From NCBI RefSeq assembly GCF_000763315.1, contig NZ_JPST01000014.1:1-64000 (forward strand): DNA of 64,000 bases, in the 5' to 3' direction. Within the stretch, counting starts at the first letter, position 1, and every line of letters begins with the position of its first letter. The translations under genes were made by a program, and so were the position numbers. The DNA is from Thermoactinomyces daqus. Lineage in GTDB: Bacteria > Bacillota > Bacilli > Thermoactinomycetales > Thermoactinomycetaceae. Under the pieces are notes generated by a model. It saw only the letters and a list, made by a program, of their open reading frames with translations. It was not told where the DNA came from and made no database searches. Positions 34,498-43,199 of this stretch are shown one piece after another.

Positions 34498-34526
34498 ATT
34501 ATACCAAAAACCCGGCCAAAAGTCAT
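34498..34526 (-). promoter_or_regulatory. csp promoter
   Basis: On the minus strand ATGACT (34521-34526), 17-bp spacer and perfect TATAAT (34498-34503). Transcription would start near 34491, just before two GAAA-loop hairpins. Confidence 0.65.
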
Positions 34527-34528
34527 CC

Positions 34529-35251
34529 CTACAACACCTTGCTTAAAAATGATTTGAGCCGTTCATGGCGAGGCTGTTCAAAAATTTGCTCCGGTGTTCC
34601 CTCTTCCAGAATTTTTCCGTCATCCATAAACAGAACGCGATCACCCGCCTCCCGAGCAAATCCCATCTCATGCGTGACGACGACCATGGTCATCCCTTCC
34701 CCCGCCAACTGTTTCATGACATCCAGCACTTCCTTGACCATCTCCGGATCAAGGGCGGAAGTCGGCTCGTCAAACAGCATCAGTTTCGGATCCATCGCCA
34801 ATGCCCGCGCGATGGCCACTCTCTGCTTCTGGCCGCCGGAAAGCTCTCCGGGATAAGCGTCCGCCTTCTCCTCTAACCCCACTTTCTCCAGCAGAGCCAG
34901 GGCCTTTTTCTCCGCCTCGGCTTTCTCCATCTTGCGAACGTGAATCGGCGCCAATGTGATATTATCCAGTACCTTTTTGTGAGGAAACAGTTCAAACTGC
35001 TGAAAAACCATTCCCACATCCGTGCGAACCCGATTGATATCCGTCTTTGGATCGGTCAAATCGAACCCGTTGACCACGATCCGCCCCGAACTGACCCGTT
35101 CCAGCAGATTCAGGCATCGCAAAAACGTGCTTTTCCCCGAACCGCTGGGCCCGATCACACAGACCACTTCTCTCTCCTGAATTTGTACATTGATCTCTTT
35201 TAACACATGATGGTCGCCAAAATATTTATTCAGATTTTCTACTGTGATCAC
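34529..35251 (-). CDS. Amino-acid ABC transporter ATP-binding protein
   Basis: Cytoplasmic ATPase of a polar amino-acid importer (GlnQ/ArtP family). 240 residues from GTG 35251 ([20 protein letters not shown]), the family length; the longer frame to 35308 only adds an unconserved tail. Walker [10 protein letters not shown], signature [10 protein letters not shown], Walker [14 protein letters not shown]-loop [10 protein letters not shown]. It is the last gene of the binding-protein/permease/ATPase operon. An ARG box on the operon promoter points to arginine or a basic amino acid as substrate. Confidence 0.92.
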   Translation of the reverse strand: MITVENLNKYFGDHHVLKEINVQIQEREVVCVIGPSGSGKSTFLRCLNLLERVSSGRIVVNGFDLTDPKTDINRVRTDVGMVFQQFELFPHKKVLDNITLAPIHVRKMEKAEAEKKALALLEKVGLEEKADAYPGELSGGQKQRVAIARALAMDPKLMLFDEPTSALDPEMVKEVLDVMKQLAGEGMTMVVVTHEMGFAREAGDRVLFMDDGKILEEGTPEQIFEQPRHERLKSFLSKVL

Positions 35252-35258
35252 TGGACAA

Positions 35259-35960
35259 TCATCCCTTCTTGCTGCTCGTATTAAACCGTTTTTCCAAGTG
35301 GAAGACAATGCGGGAGAGAATCAGGGTCAGGACGAGATACATCACACCGGCCGCGATATACGGCGACCAGCGCACAAATGTGTTTTTCGCTGTGACAAAT
35401 GCTGCATAGGTAATATCATTGACCGCGATGACCGTAACCAGGGACGTATCCTTTAACAGTGCAATAAACTCGTTTCCGAGCGGTGGCAGCATCCGTTTGA
35501 CCGCCTGAGGCAGGATCACCAGGCGCATCGCCTGGGCATAGGTCATCCCCAGTGAACGCGCTGCTTCCATTTGCCCTTTTTCGATGGAAAGAATTCCGCC
35601 GCGAAAAATTTCCGAGATGTAAGCCCCGGCATTCATCGACAAGGCAACGAAAGCGGAAACCATGGCATCCGGCGTCTCCAAGCCGAGAATATCTTCAAAC
35701 AACGTCGGCAACACGGCAAAATGAATGGTAAGAATCTGCAGGAAAAGAGGTGTTCCCCGAAACAAATCGACATAAAGCTTCGCTGGTATGACCAGCCACT
35801 TTTTTCCCGAAATCTGCATAAAACCCAAAATGAGTCCGATCAAAAGCCCGATGCATATGGCAACCACAGTCAATTCGATTGTGGTCACAACACCTCGGAT
35901 AAACAAATCTTTGTACTGGACAATGACTGACCAATCGAGTTCGTTCAAAAGTTGATCCAT
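35259..35960 (-). CDS. Amino-acid ABC transporter permease
   Basis: Membrane subunit (His/Glu/Gln/Arg permease family, HisM/GlnP type) of 233 residues with about five helices and the EAA loop [20 protein letters not shown] (about 145-165) that contacts the ATPase. Start ATG 35960 is taken because the family starts near [14 protein letters not shown] 35972 four codons upstream overlaps a DnaA box. It ends 7 bp before the ATPase gene start. Confidence 0.9.
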   Translation of the reverse strand: MDQLLNELDWSVIVQYKDLFIRGVVTTIELTVVAICIGLLIGLILGFMQISGKKWLVIPAKLYVDLFRGTPLFLQILTIHFAVLPTLFEDILGLETPDAMVSAFVALSMNAGAYISEIFRGGILSIEKGQMEAARSLGMTYAQAMRLVILPQAVKRMLPPLGNEFIALLKDTSLVTVIAVNDITYAAFVTAKNTFVRWSPYIAAGVMYLVLTLILSRIVFHLEKRFNTSSKKG

Positions 35961-35963
35961 TGT

Positions 35964-36093
35964 TATCCACAAACCCCTTTATCTGCAAATCATTGTTTTT
36001 CGAGTTATTCACAAAGTTATCCACATTATCCACAACATCCACAACCCAGGGATATACACAATTTGTCCACTATTTATCCACAAGTTATCCACA
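35964..36093 (+). other. DnaA-box cluster
   Basis: Six matches to TTATnCACA in one orientation: TTATCCACA at 35964, 36017, 36026, 36074 and 36085, and TTATTCACA at 36005. Degenerate copies lie between (36035, 36052, 36063). An A+T-rich block follows (about 36118-36180). The cluster lies between the binding-protein gene and the permease gene. No dnaA or dnaN is near, so it is not the usual oriC locus; it resembles the secondary DnaA-box clusters of Bacillus. Confidence 0.8.
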
Positions 36094-36270
36094 GAAAATG
36101 GATAAGGGGTGTGTTAATGCATTCATATTTAATGAATTCTTTATTTTGCACTTGTTTCCATTTTTATATAAAAATTTGTTGCCAGGTAAGATCGCTGGTT
36201 CCCCTGACCTTCCCGAGCCCTGACGGTCGGCCAGGAGTTCCCAACCGACAAAAGATGCGAGCGTTTCGAA

Positions 36271-37044
36271 TCATTGTTGCGGTTCCGTCCCGAAATATTT
36301 TTGATAAATCTTGTCATACGTTCCGTTCGCTTTTACTTTTTTCAATCCGTCGTTCAGCTTTTGCAGCAGGGCCTGGTTGCCTTTGTGCACGGCAATCCCG
36401 TACTGTTCCGTCTTGATTGAAGGATCTTCAACAATCTTGTATTTGCCTTGGCCCAGCTTTTTGATATATTCCATGATCACGGCGTTATCGACGACCACCG
36501 CATCCAGTCGCCCGAGCTCCAGATCATGAACGGCAGACGGAATATCATCATATCCCTTGAGCCCGGAATAGGTTTTGCCGAACATCTCCTGCACAACCTG
36601 TTCTCCGGTTGTGGCCGTTTGCACTCCGATCCGTTTTCCGTTCAACTGTTTCAGCGATGATACATGGGAAGAGGTCGGTACCAGAATCAATTGTTTGGCA
36701 TCGAAATAAGGAATGCTGAAATCATATTTTTTCTTGCGGTCAGGCGTAATGGTGATCGCCGCCATCCCGGCATCGAGCTTCCCGCGGGAAACGCCGTCAA
36801 GCATCTGGTCCCAGCCGTAATGTTTAAAATTGATCTTCAGGTTTTCTTCCTTGGCGATGGCCTGAATCAGATCGGCATCAAACCCGGTAATCTTCCCGTC
36901 CCCCTCCAATTTTTCAAATGGCGGAAACTCCGCATTCGTCCCGATCTGAATCACACTGTTATCCGTATTTTTATTCGTGCACCCGGTCAGGACAAAGGAA
37001 ACGGCGACCACGGACGCGAGCAACATGCCAAGCCACTTCTTCAT
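36271..37044 (-). CDS. Amino-acid ABC transporter substrate-binding lipoprotein
   Basis: Extracellular receptor (family 3 solute-binding protein) of 257 residues. Lipobox LTGC (Cys near 22), then IQIGTNAEFPPFEKLEGDGK and GFDADLIQAIAKE, the amino-acid-binding lobe; RGKLDAGMAAITITPDRKKK carries the Arg that holds the substrate carboxylate. AAAGGAGAG precedes ATG 37044. It is the first gene of the importer operon; about 300 bp with DnaA boxes separate it from the permease gene, so the receptor may also be made from a separate transcript. Confidence 0.92.
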   Translation of the reverse strand: MKKWLGMLLASVVAVSFVLTGCTNKNTDNSVIQIGTNAEFPPFEKLEGDGKITGFDADLIQAIAKEENLKINFKHYGWDQMLDGVSRGKLDAGMAAITITPDRKKKYDFSIPYFDAKQLILVPTSSHVSSLKQLNGKRIGVQTATTGEQVVQEMFGKTYSGLKGYDDIPSAVHDLELGRLDAVVVDNAVIMEYIKKLGQGKYKIVEDPSIKTEQYGIAVHKGNQALLQKLNDGLKKVKANGTYDKIYQKYFGTEPQQ

Positions 37045-37114
37045 GTTTTTTCTCTCCTTTCAACTTTTCACCATTACCGGAATAAAAATCATCATTTCTC
37101 ATTATGATGTAATT

Positions 37115-37143
37115 ATTATAAGTATAAATGTATATTTATTCAA
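37115..37143 (-). promoter_or_regulatory. Promoter with ARG box for the amino-acid importer
   Basis: On the minus strand TTGAAT (37138-37143), 17 bp, TATAAT (37115-37120). TGTATATTTATTCA (37129-37142, plus strand) fits TGnAT-N4-ATnCA perfectly and covers the -35. The layout copies the argC promoter, so ArgR-type control is likely. Confidence 0.7.
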
Positions 37144-37471
37144 TTCGTTTTTATTTACCAGATTTCAGGAGATCCCATCCTCATCCGTCAGATCCAGGCA
37201 AAATTACTTTGCCAAAGGAGAATAACCGGAATATTTTTAGAAAATTTTGTCATTAGTGCCGTTAAATTTGATCTCTTTCGGCAATTGTATGCTCCCTTTT
37301 TTACAATCCCGTAATATCGCATCTTAAAGGAAGGGAATGATCCCGATTTGTACACATAACCTCTCTCTTATTACCTTAAATTTCAAAAAATATGAGTACA
37401 AACTATTATTAAGTTTTAGATTTATTATAAAACAATGTCAGTATTAAATGCAATTCATCAAACAGTCACAA
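37144..37471. other. Non-coding region between the importer promoter and hup
   Basis: About 330 bp, A+T-rich toward the hup side. No reading frame or clear structure seen apart from the flanking promoter and the hup terminator. Confidence 0.4.
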
Positions 37472-37511
37472 ATAAAAACCGCCGTCTCCGGTTTTCTTCC
37501 GAAAACGGCGG
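37472..37511 (-). terminator. Rho-independent terminator after hup
   Basis: CCGCCGT/ACGGCGG stem with a long loop and TTTTTATTT on the minus strand. Confidence 0.7.
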
Positions 37512-37530
37512 CCTCAGCAAATGATGAATC

Positions 37531-37806
37531 TTACTGGTTCACCAAGTCTTTCAACTGTTTACCGGCTTTAAAAGCGGGCACTTTGCTGGCTTTGATCTCA
37601 ATCTCCTCGCCGGTCTGCGGGTTGCGGCCGGTTCTTGCAGCACGTTCGCGCACTTCAAAGTTTCCAAAGCCAATCAGGGTTACTTTTTCCCCTTTGCTAA
37701 GCGCTTCCGAGATCGTCTGCAATACCGAATCGACGATAATTCCCGCTTCCTTTTTCGTTTTGCCCGTGCTCTCGGCAACGCGTTCTATCAATTCCGTTTT
37801 ATTCAT
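37531..37806 (-). CDS. hup: DNA-binding protein HU
   Basis: Nucleoid protein of 91 residues that bends DNA as a dimer. [20 protein letters not shown] is the N-terminal helix pair, [24 protein letters not shown] the conserved beta arm with the intercalating Pro in RNPQTG. Start ATG 37806 with AAGGAGAG upstream. Monocistronic with its own terminator. Confidence 0.96.
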   Translation of the reverse strand: MNKTELIERVAESTGKTKKEAGIIVDSVLQTISEALSKGEKVTLIGFGNFEVRERAARTGRNPQTGEEIEIKASKVPAFKAGKQLKDLVNQ

Positions 37807-37888
37807 TTTCAACTCTCCTTCAAACCGATAGTCTTAAAAGGGATGCTATCTATTGGTGTTGACGAGTTTTTCCTTTTCTATACTCTTT

Positions 37889-38632
37889 TTATCTAGCAAA
37901 CGTGACCGAGTAAACTCGGCTTGCTCCTGATACCAGCAGCGGTTTGGCACACTCCCTCAGCGTTGTGCCTGTCGTATACACATCATCAACAATAAGAACT
38001 GTTCGGTCCCGTATGCATTTCTCACAACCTTCACCTTCAATTTGAAATGCTCCTTTCAGAGCGAGCAGGCGTTCCTGCCGATTGCGCCTGCTTTGTGAAG
38101 CAAGATCTTTCTCTCTTCCCAGCAGAGGCAAAACCGGCAACCCAAGCCTTGCACCGATCACGCGGGCCAGAAGTTCCGACTGGTTGAATCCGCGTTCCGC
38201 TTTCTTCTCCTTATGTAATGGAACAAAGGTGATCACCGATATTCCCGTATGAGCAAAATGGGTTTGAACCACCTCTGCCATCCACCGGCCCATCGGTGTC
38301 GCCAAACTTTCTTTACCCCGATATTTGAACAACGACACCCATTCTTTTGCCTTTCCGCTGTAAACCACAGGACTGCGGTTTACAATCCGCTCTTCTTCGG
38401 CAAGACACAGGCAATCGGGACAAAGATGATCAGCACCAGCCTCCTGCTTCCGCCCGCAAACGGGGCAAAACGGCCCGGAAATCAGTTCAACTCCCGCCAG
38501 ACAGGTGGAACAGATTCTCTCCCGCACCGGAGCAAACGGAGACGGGCGGCGAACGAATGCCGTACAAAACTCGCAAGTGGGAGGCTGGGAAAAGAGAGAC
38601 GACCATACTCCTTCAAAGATTATACGCCCCAT
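37889..38632 (-). CDS. comFC: ComF family competence protein (ComFC)
   Basis: Phosphoribosyltransferase-fold protein needed for DNA uptake in transformation. About 247 residues with two N-terminal Cys pairs (CEFC, CSTC, CPVCGRK, CPDC) forming a zinc ribbon, FKYRGKESLA, ERGFNQSELLA and the PRPP loop VLIVDDVYTTGTTL. Start ATG 38632 has AAGGA upstream and overlaps the end of comFA by 20 bp, so the two are coupled. Confidence 0.92.
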   Translation of the reverse strand: MGRIIFEGVWSSLFSQPPTCEFCTAFVRRPSPFAPVRERICSTCLAGVELISGPFCPVCGRKQEAGADHLCPDCLCLAEEERIVNRSPVVYSGKAKEWVSLFKYRGKESLATPMGRWMAEVVQTHFAHTGISVITFVPLHKEKKAERGFNQSELLARVIGARLGLPVLPLLGREKDLASQSRRNRQERLLALKGAFQIEGEGCEKCIRDRTVLIVDDVYTTGTTLRECAKPLLVSGASRVYSVTFAR

Positions 38633-40283
38633 CTTTGAGAAATCCTTCTTTCTTCGCACAATCATTTAACCATTTAATCTCCCTTTTTGCCCGCAATTGG
38701 GCATCCGTCTTTTCATCGGTCAAAAACCATACTTCTCCCTCCTGGTAGGAAGATGATCTTCCTGCTCTGCCCGCCATCTGAACGAGCGCCGCCGCCGTAA
38801 ACACCGGATGATCTGCACCGATGACGGCAACATGGATCGCGGGAACCGTCACTCCCCTCTCCAAAATCGTCGTCGTCACCAGAAACCGCCATTTGCCCTC
38901 CCGAAAATGGCGCACCGTCTGTTCCCGCTGCAAATCGCCGGCGAAAACACCCCGGGCCTCTCGGTAAAAGTCCGGCTCACAGCATTTCATCCAGCGCAAC
39001 ACCCGGCTGACGTCTTCCACCCGCGGCACGAAGAGAAAGGCTTGTCCTTTCCGCTCCACCACCTGACGCAAAAAGGCGGAAAGCGGACGGATCGGTTTCC
39101 TCTTGCTTATCTTCTGCCAAAGCCGCCACTCCCGCTTCAAGGCCGGTTCAGGCATAGGATAACCGTGGTAGCGAACCGGCAGCAAAACTGTCGGTAAAAT
39201 CTCTCTGCGCCCGAGCGCCTTCCATTCCGGCGGGGGAGTGGCAGTCAGCAAAATTTTCTTTGCCCCGGGTGAAAGCGCCCGTCCGATTCCCTCCTCCAAC
39301 GCCCTGTTGCCATAGAGGGGGAATGCGTCAACTTCATCGACCACCGCAAGCTCAAACGACCGATAAAAGCGCAGGGCTTGGTGTGCCGTGGCAATCACCA
39401 ACTCACCCGTTTCCAGCGTTTGGGCTGATCCGCCGTAGAGAGCGATCACCCTTCTGCCGGCAAATCCCTTTTCCAGACGGGGCTTTAATTCCAACACCAC
39501 ATCTTTGCGCGGAGTAACCCATAACACTTTTTTTCCCCGATTCAGCCAGTCCGCCACGATCGTCATCATCATCTCCGTCTTGCCGCTGCCGGTGGCCGCC
39601 CAGACCAGAACCTGCCTGTGTTGGCTAAGGTTCGCCCTGATTCTCTCCACTGTTTTGGCCTGGGCTTCTGTCAGCGGAGCAGTCCGGCAAGCGATTTCAG
39701 AACCGGCAAACGTGCGATTGTCCGGAGGAGAAAAGATAAACAGCGGAAAGCAGGTTCTCGCCCGACCGAGCAACAGGCAATGCTCGCAAACGACGCATCT
39801 TTCCCCACAGATCGCACAAGGAGTTTGCCTGAGAAGCGGCCCCCGGTATCCGCACCGTTCACACTTCCAGGTGACCGGCGGGCCCGCAGAGCGAACAGCC
39901 GGTCTGATGTCCGCCATTCCCGACAGGCTGAGCCATTGCAAGGCCCGGCGCATAAGGAAGGAGCCAGGCCACTTTTCGTATTTGCGAAGAAGGCGCTCCA
40001 CTTCTTCCCACAGCAGCACTCTTCCGGCCAGCAGCGGGTGAATCTCTGCCGCCAGTTCGCGCACCGCGGTCATTTCTTCTCCCATCATGGGCGCTTCCCG
40101 CAGTGCCGGACCGAAAGCGTTCTTTCTTCCCCGGTTCCCGGCAAATGCTTGTCCAATCGATGACGATTCAATCATTTCCGCGATTTGCTTTCCTTGCTCT
40201 TGCCAATGGAAAAAGTCGACTTACGGCGCGATACTCATCCTTCCATCGGCTTCTCCTTCCAATCGGTAAAAACAGAACCTCAT
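38613..40283 (-). pseudogene. comFA: Competence helicase ComFA, with an early in-frame stop
   Basis: DNA-translocase that pulls single-stranded DNA into the cell. The natural start is ATG 40283 (AAGAGGGA upstream), reading MRFCFYRLEGEADGRMSIAP, then a TAA at 40223-40221, then VDFFHWQEQGKQIAE in the same frame; a CAA-to-TAA change is the simplest cause. The rest is a long intact frame: zinc site CERCGYRG...CAICGERCVVCEHC, Walker A WAATGSGKTEMM, DEVD box, and motif VI QMAGRAGRS. Reinitiation at ATG 40175 could give a 520-residue protein lacking only the N-terminal strand pair, so activity may not be lost. Confidence 0.85.
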
Positions 40284-40317
40284 CAAAAATCCCTCTTTTT
40301 TCCAGTGGACATCAAGA

Positions 40318-40357
40318 AAAAAACCCAAGGGACGGCTGATCACATCCCCGGGGCTTT
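40318..40357 (-). terminator. Rho-independent terminator before comFA
   Basis: CCC-GGGA/TCCC-GGG stem with a 13-base loop and seven T residues on the minus strand; ends the transcript of the 142-residue protein gene. Confidence 0.6.
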
Positions 40358-40360
40358 TTT

Positions 40361-40789
40361 TCAGGCAAGACTCCGTTCCGTATCCTGTGAGGAATCCGAA
40401 TCCCGCAGGTCGAGCACAAGCCATTTTTCCGTACTGTTCCTCTTCGACTCAAGCCATTCCTTGATTCGCTCTTCCGCTCCTTCACCAGGGGTGATGCGAA
40501 CGATCTCCAGATTGGGATAGCGCTGTTTTAACCGCTCGAGGATCAACAGCGTATCATCGGTCGAGCCCACGTCGATGCAGGTAATTTTGCCTGCTTTTTT
40601 CCTTTTTGACTTGTTGGAAACATGGTAAGAGCGAATCATCCACTCGACGGAATGCTGGCTGTTTTTGGTGATCATGACCAAGTGCACGGCTTTGTTGTGA
40701 TAATAATTACCGAAATAATGGGACAACTTTTTTGCCAGATAAAACATGACAATATAAAGGGCTACACTCCACAGAACCCAAAGTTCCAT
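40361..40789 (-). CDS. Membrane-anchored GT-A-like protein of unknown function
   Basis: A 142-residue protein: one N-terminal helix (about 3-20), a basic linker, and a domain VHLVMITKNSQHSVEWMIRS...CIDVGSTDDTLLILERL. The last motif equals the nucleotide-binding DxGSTDxT segment of family 2 glycosyltransferases, but the protein stops before a catalytic base, so it is probably not an active transferase. Small proteins of this type occur near comFA/degU in related genomes. Function unknown. Confidence 0.7.
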   Translation of the reverse strand: MELWVLWSVALYIVMFYLAKKLSHYFGNYYHNKAVHLVMITKNSQHSVEWMIRSYHVSNKSKRKKAGKITCIDVGSTDDTLLILERLKQRYPNLEIVRITPGEGAEERIKEWLESKRNSTEKWLVLDLRDSDSSQDTERSLA

Positions 40790-40869
40790 CGTATTGCCCC
40801 TCCTTCTTTATATCTTATGCCAAAAAGGTAGGGACTGTGACACAGACCTCGACTGATAACAGGCTCTTT

Positions 40870-41616
40870 TCAAATCAATTGAACCCATCCACACTTCATC
40901 GCGAGCAAAACCGCCTGCGTCCGATCTTGAACATTCAGTTTATAAAGAATATTACTGACATGGTTCTTAACAGTTTTTTCGCTGATAAATAAATGTTCAC
41001 TGATACTTCGATTATTTTTACCCTGTGACATTAATCGTAAAACTTCCATTTCCCGATAGGTGAGAACCTCTTGCCACGGGATGGAAGGAGTCAAAGCGTA
41101 ATGATAACAAATACTCCCTTCCATTCGGCTCAATCTTCGAAATTCGTTCACCAGTCTTCCCATCATGATCGGGTGAATATACACGCCCCCGTGTGCAATC
41201 ACGCGAATCGCTTCAATGATGGGCTCTACTTTCATATCTTTTAACATATACCCGGCAGCGCCGGAACGAATCGTTTCAATAACATAAGGGTCAGCATGCT
41301 CAGAAAGGATTAACACCTTGGTTTGAGGAGCCATTTGACAAAGACGGTTCGTTACTTCCACTCCGTCGATCCGCGGAAGGTACAGATTGATGACGGCAAC
41401 ATGCGGTTTGGTCGATCCGCAAAGAAGCGGGACATCAATTCCGTCCGTACACTCCCCCACCATCACCATATTCTTTGTCCTCTTGATGGCTGTTTTAATT
41501 TGCTCCCGGTATTCGGTGTCGGGGTCTGCCAGTAAAACCCGGATCAGCGGTTGGATGTCCGTACCTGAAAATTCACTTCCTTCGAGGTGGCCTGTCTCCG
41601 GCTTCCTCATGGGCAA
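40870..41616 (-). CDS. DegU-like response regulator without phospho-acceptor Asp
   Basis: LuxR/NarL-type regulator of about 248 residues. The C-terminal domain is nearly that of DegU: TYREMEVLRLMSQGKNNRSI then SEKTVKNHVSNILYKLNVQD. In the receiver the strand PHVAVINLYLPRIDG aligns with P-D-V-V-L-M-D-x-x-M-P-x-x-D-G, so the phosphorylated Asp is Asn; Lys of the MLKDM loop is kept. No degS partner is adjacent. TTG 41616 has the best spacing from AAAGGAG; ATG 41610 and 41655 are alternatives. Its place beside comFA is the Bacillus degU position. Confidence 0.82.
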   Translation of the reverse strand: MPMRKPETGHLEGSEFSGTDIQPLIRVLLADPDTEYREQIKTAIKRTKNMVMVGECTDGIDVPLLCGSTKPHVAVINLYLPRIDGVEVTNRLCQMAPQTKVLILSEHADPYVIETIRSGAAGYMLKDMKVEPIIEAIRVIAHGGVYIHPIMMGRLVNEFRRLSRMEGSICYHYALTPSIPWQEVLTYREMEVLRLMSQGKNNRSISEHLFISEKTVKNHVSNILYKLNVQDRTQAVLLAMKCGWVQLI

Positions 41617-41752
41617 AGGGGTCACTCCTTTCTCGCAATATTCACCCTTATTCAAATTTTACCACGAACAAAACAGTTATGAAACAAAAAAGAAGGCGAG
41701 AAGAAAGGAAAAAGAGAGAATGAACGGGGAATTTGGCAGAAAAAGTCATCAA

Positions 41753-41788
41753 AAAAGAAAAAGGGCTGAGATTTCGTTTCTCAGCCCT
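41753..41788 (-). terminator. Rho-independent terminator after metK
   Basis: AGGGCTGAGA/TCTCAGCCCT with a seven-base loop, followed on the minus strand by TTTTTC and more T. Confidence 0.88.
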
Positions 41789-41793
41789 AAAAT

Positions 41794-42993
41794 TTAAAGC
41801 CCCGCTTCTTTTTTCAAGGTGTCGGCAAGATCCGTGCGTTCCCACGGCAAATCGACATCCGTGCGGCCAAAGTGACCATAGGCAGCCGTTTGACGGTAGA
41901 TCGGGCGGCGCAAATCCAATTGGCGGATAATGCCGGCCGGGCGCAGATCAAAGAATTTCTCTGTCAATTCGACCAATTTGTCTTCACTTACTTTCCCGGT
42001 GCCAAACGTATCAATGCGGATGGAAACGGGACGGGCTACCCCGATGGCGTAAGCAAGCTGCACTTCGCACTTGTCAGCGAGTCCGGCAGCAACGATGTTT
42101 TTCGCTACATAGCGGGCGGCATAGGCTCCTGAGCGGTCAACCTTGGTCGGGTCTTTGCCGGAGAAGGCACCGCCTCCATGACGGGCATAACCTCCGTAAG
42201 TATCAACGATGATCTTACGTCCGGTCAAACCGGCATCTCCCTGCGGACCGCCAATGACGAATCGTCCGGTCGGATTGATGAAGTACTTGGTATTATCATC
42301 GAGCATCTCTTTGGGAACAATCGGCAAAATCACATGTTCCATGAGATCTTTCTTGATTTGCTCCAAAGCGACATGTTCGGAGTGTTGGGTGGAAACAACC
42401 ACCGTATCGATGCGTACAGGTTGATCTCCTTCATATTCAACGGTTACCTGCGTTTTTCCGTCCGGACGCAGGTATTCCAGCGTACCGTCGACACGCACTT
42501 CATGGAGACGGCGTGCCAGTTTATGGGCCAATGAGATCGGGAGCGGCATCAATTCCGGTGTCTCATTGCAAGCAAACCCGAACATGAGTCCCTGGTCCCC
42601 GGCGCCGATCGCTTCAATCTCATCTTCCGTCATCGAACCTTCGCGTTTTTCCAATGCAACATCTACACCCATTGCAATATCGGGCGATTGTTCGTCAATA
42701 GAGGTCAAAACGGCGCAGGTTTCGGAGTCGAAACCGTATTTTGCCCGGGTATAGCCAATATCCTTAATCGTTTGGCGCACAATCTTCGGAATATCAACAT
42801 AGCATTGGGTGGAAATTTCCCCCGACACAAGCACCAAACCGGTAGTGACCGAAGTTTCGCAAGCGACGCGAGCATTCGGATCTTTTTCCAAAATGGCGTC
42901 GAGAATGGCATCGGAAATCTGGTCGCAGATTTTATCCGGATGACCAACCGTAACCGATTCTGAAGTGAACAGGCTGCGTTTTTGTTCTCCCAT
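41794..42993 (-). CDS. metK: S-adenosylmethionine synthetase
   Basis: Makes SAM from methionine and ATP. 399 residues with the signatures [12 protein letters not shown] (about 118-129) and [19 protein letters not shown], and the N-terminal [15 protein letters not shown]-binding loop. GGAGGAG precedes ATG 42993. Only 34 bp separate the start codon from an intrinsic terminator, so transcription must pass a leader that can stop it (see 43027-43183). Confidence 0.97.
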   Translation of the reverse strand: MGEQKRSLFTSESVTVGHPDKICDQISDAILDAILEKDPNARVACETSVTTGLVLVSGEISTQCYVDIPKIVRQTIKDIGYTRAKYGFDSETCAVLTSIDEQSPDIAMGVDVALEKREGSMTEDEIEAIGAGDQGLMFGFACNETPELMPLPISLAHKLARRLHEVRVDGTLEYLRPDGKTQVTVEYEGDQPVRIDTVVVSTQHSEHVALEQIKKDLMEHVILPIVPKEMLDDNTKYFINPTGRFVIGGPQGDAGLTGRKIIVDTYGGYARHGGGAFSGKDPTKVDRSGAYAARYVAKNIVAAGLADKCEVQLAYAIGVARPVSIRIDTFGTGKVSEDKLVELTEKFFDLRPAGIIRQLDLRRPIYRQTAAYGHFGRTDVDLPWERTDLADTLKKEAGL

Positions 42994-43026
42994 TCATTCT
43001 CCTCCTTGCTAGCAAAATGACGCAAT

Positions 43027-43183
43027 AAAAAACCCTTCCCATCGAGGAAAGGTTTTTGATTATCAGTTCATCCTCGAAACTCCCCGCCAGACCGTCAACC
43101 AGCCTGGAATAAAGCTTTATCCAAGTGAAGGGAACCTGTCTCTACATCATCAATAGAATAACCTAAAGAATAGGGAATTACAA
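43027..43183 (-). promoter_or_regulatory. metK leader with promoter and attenuator-like terminator
   Basis: On the minus strand TTGTAA (43178-43183), 17 bp, TATTCT (43155-43160); a leader of about 155 nt follows and ends in an intrinsic terminator (AAAACCTTTCC/GGAAGGGTTTT plus T run, 43027-43057) just before metK. CGAGGA upstream can pair with TCCTCG of the terminator, giving a possible antiterminator. The SAM-I consensus (as seen before metN) is not visible here. Confidence 0.55.
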
Positions 43184-43199
43184 CTGTTGCTTTGGGGAT

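Noticed and set aside
36005-36180. The DnaA-box cluster as the chromosomal oriC
   Set aside because: No dnaA, dnaN, recF or gyrase genes nearby and the cluster lies within a transporter operon; a secondary cluster is the safer reading.
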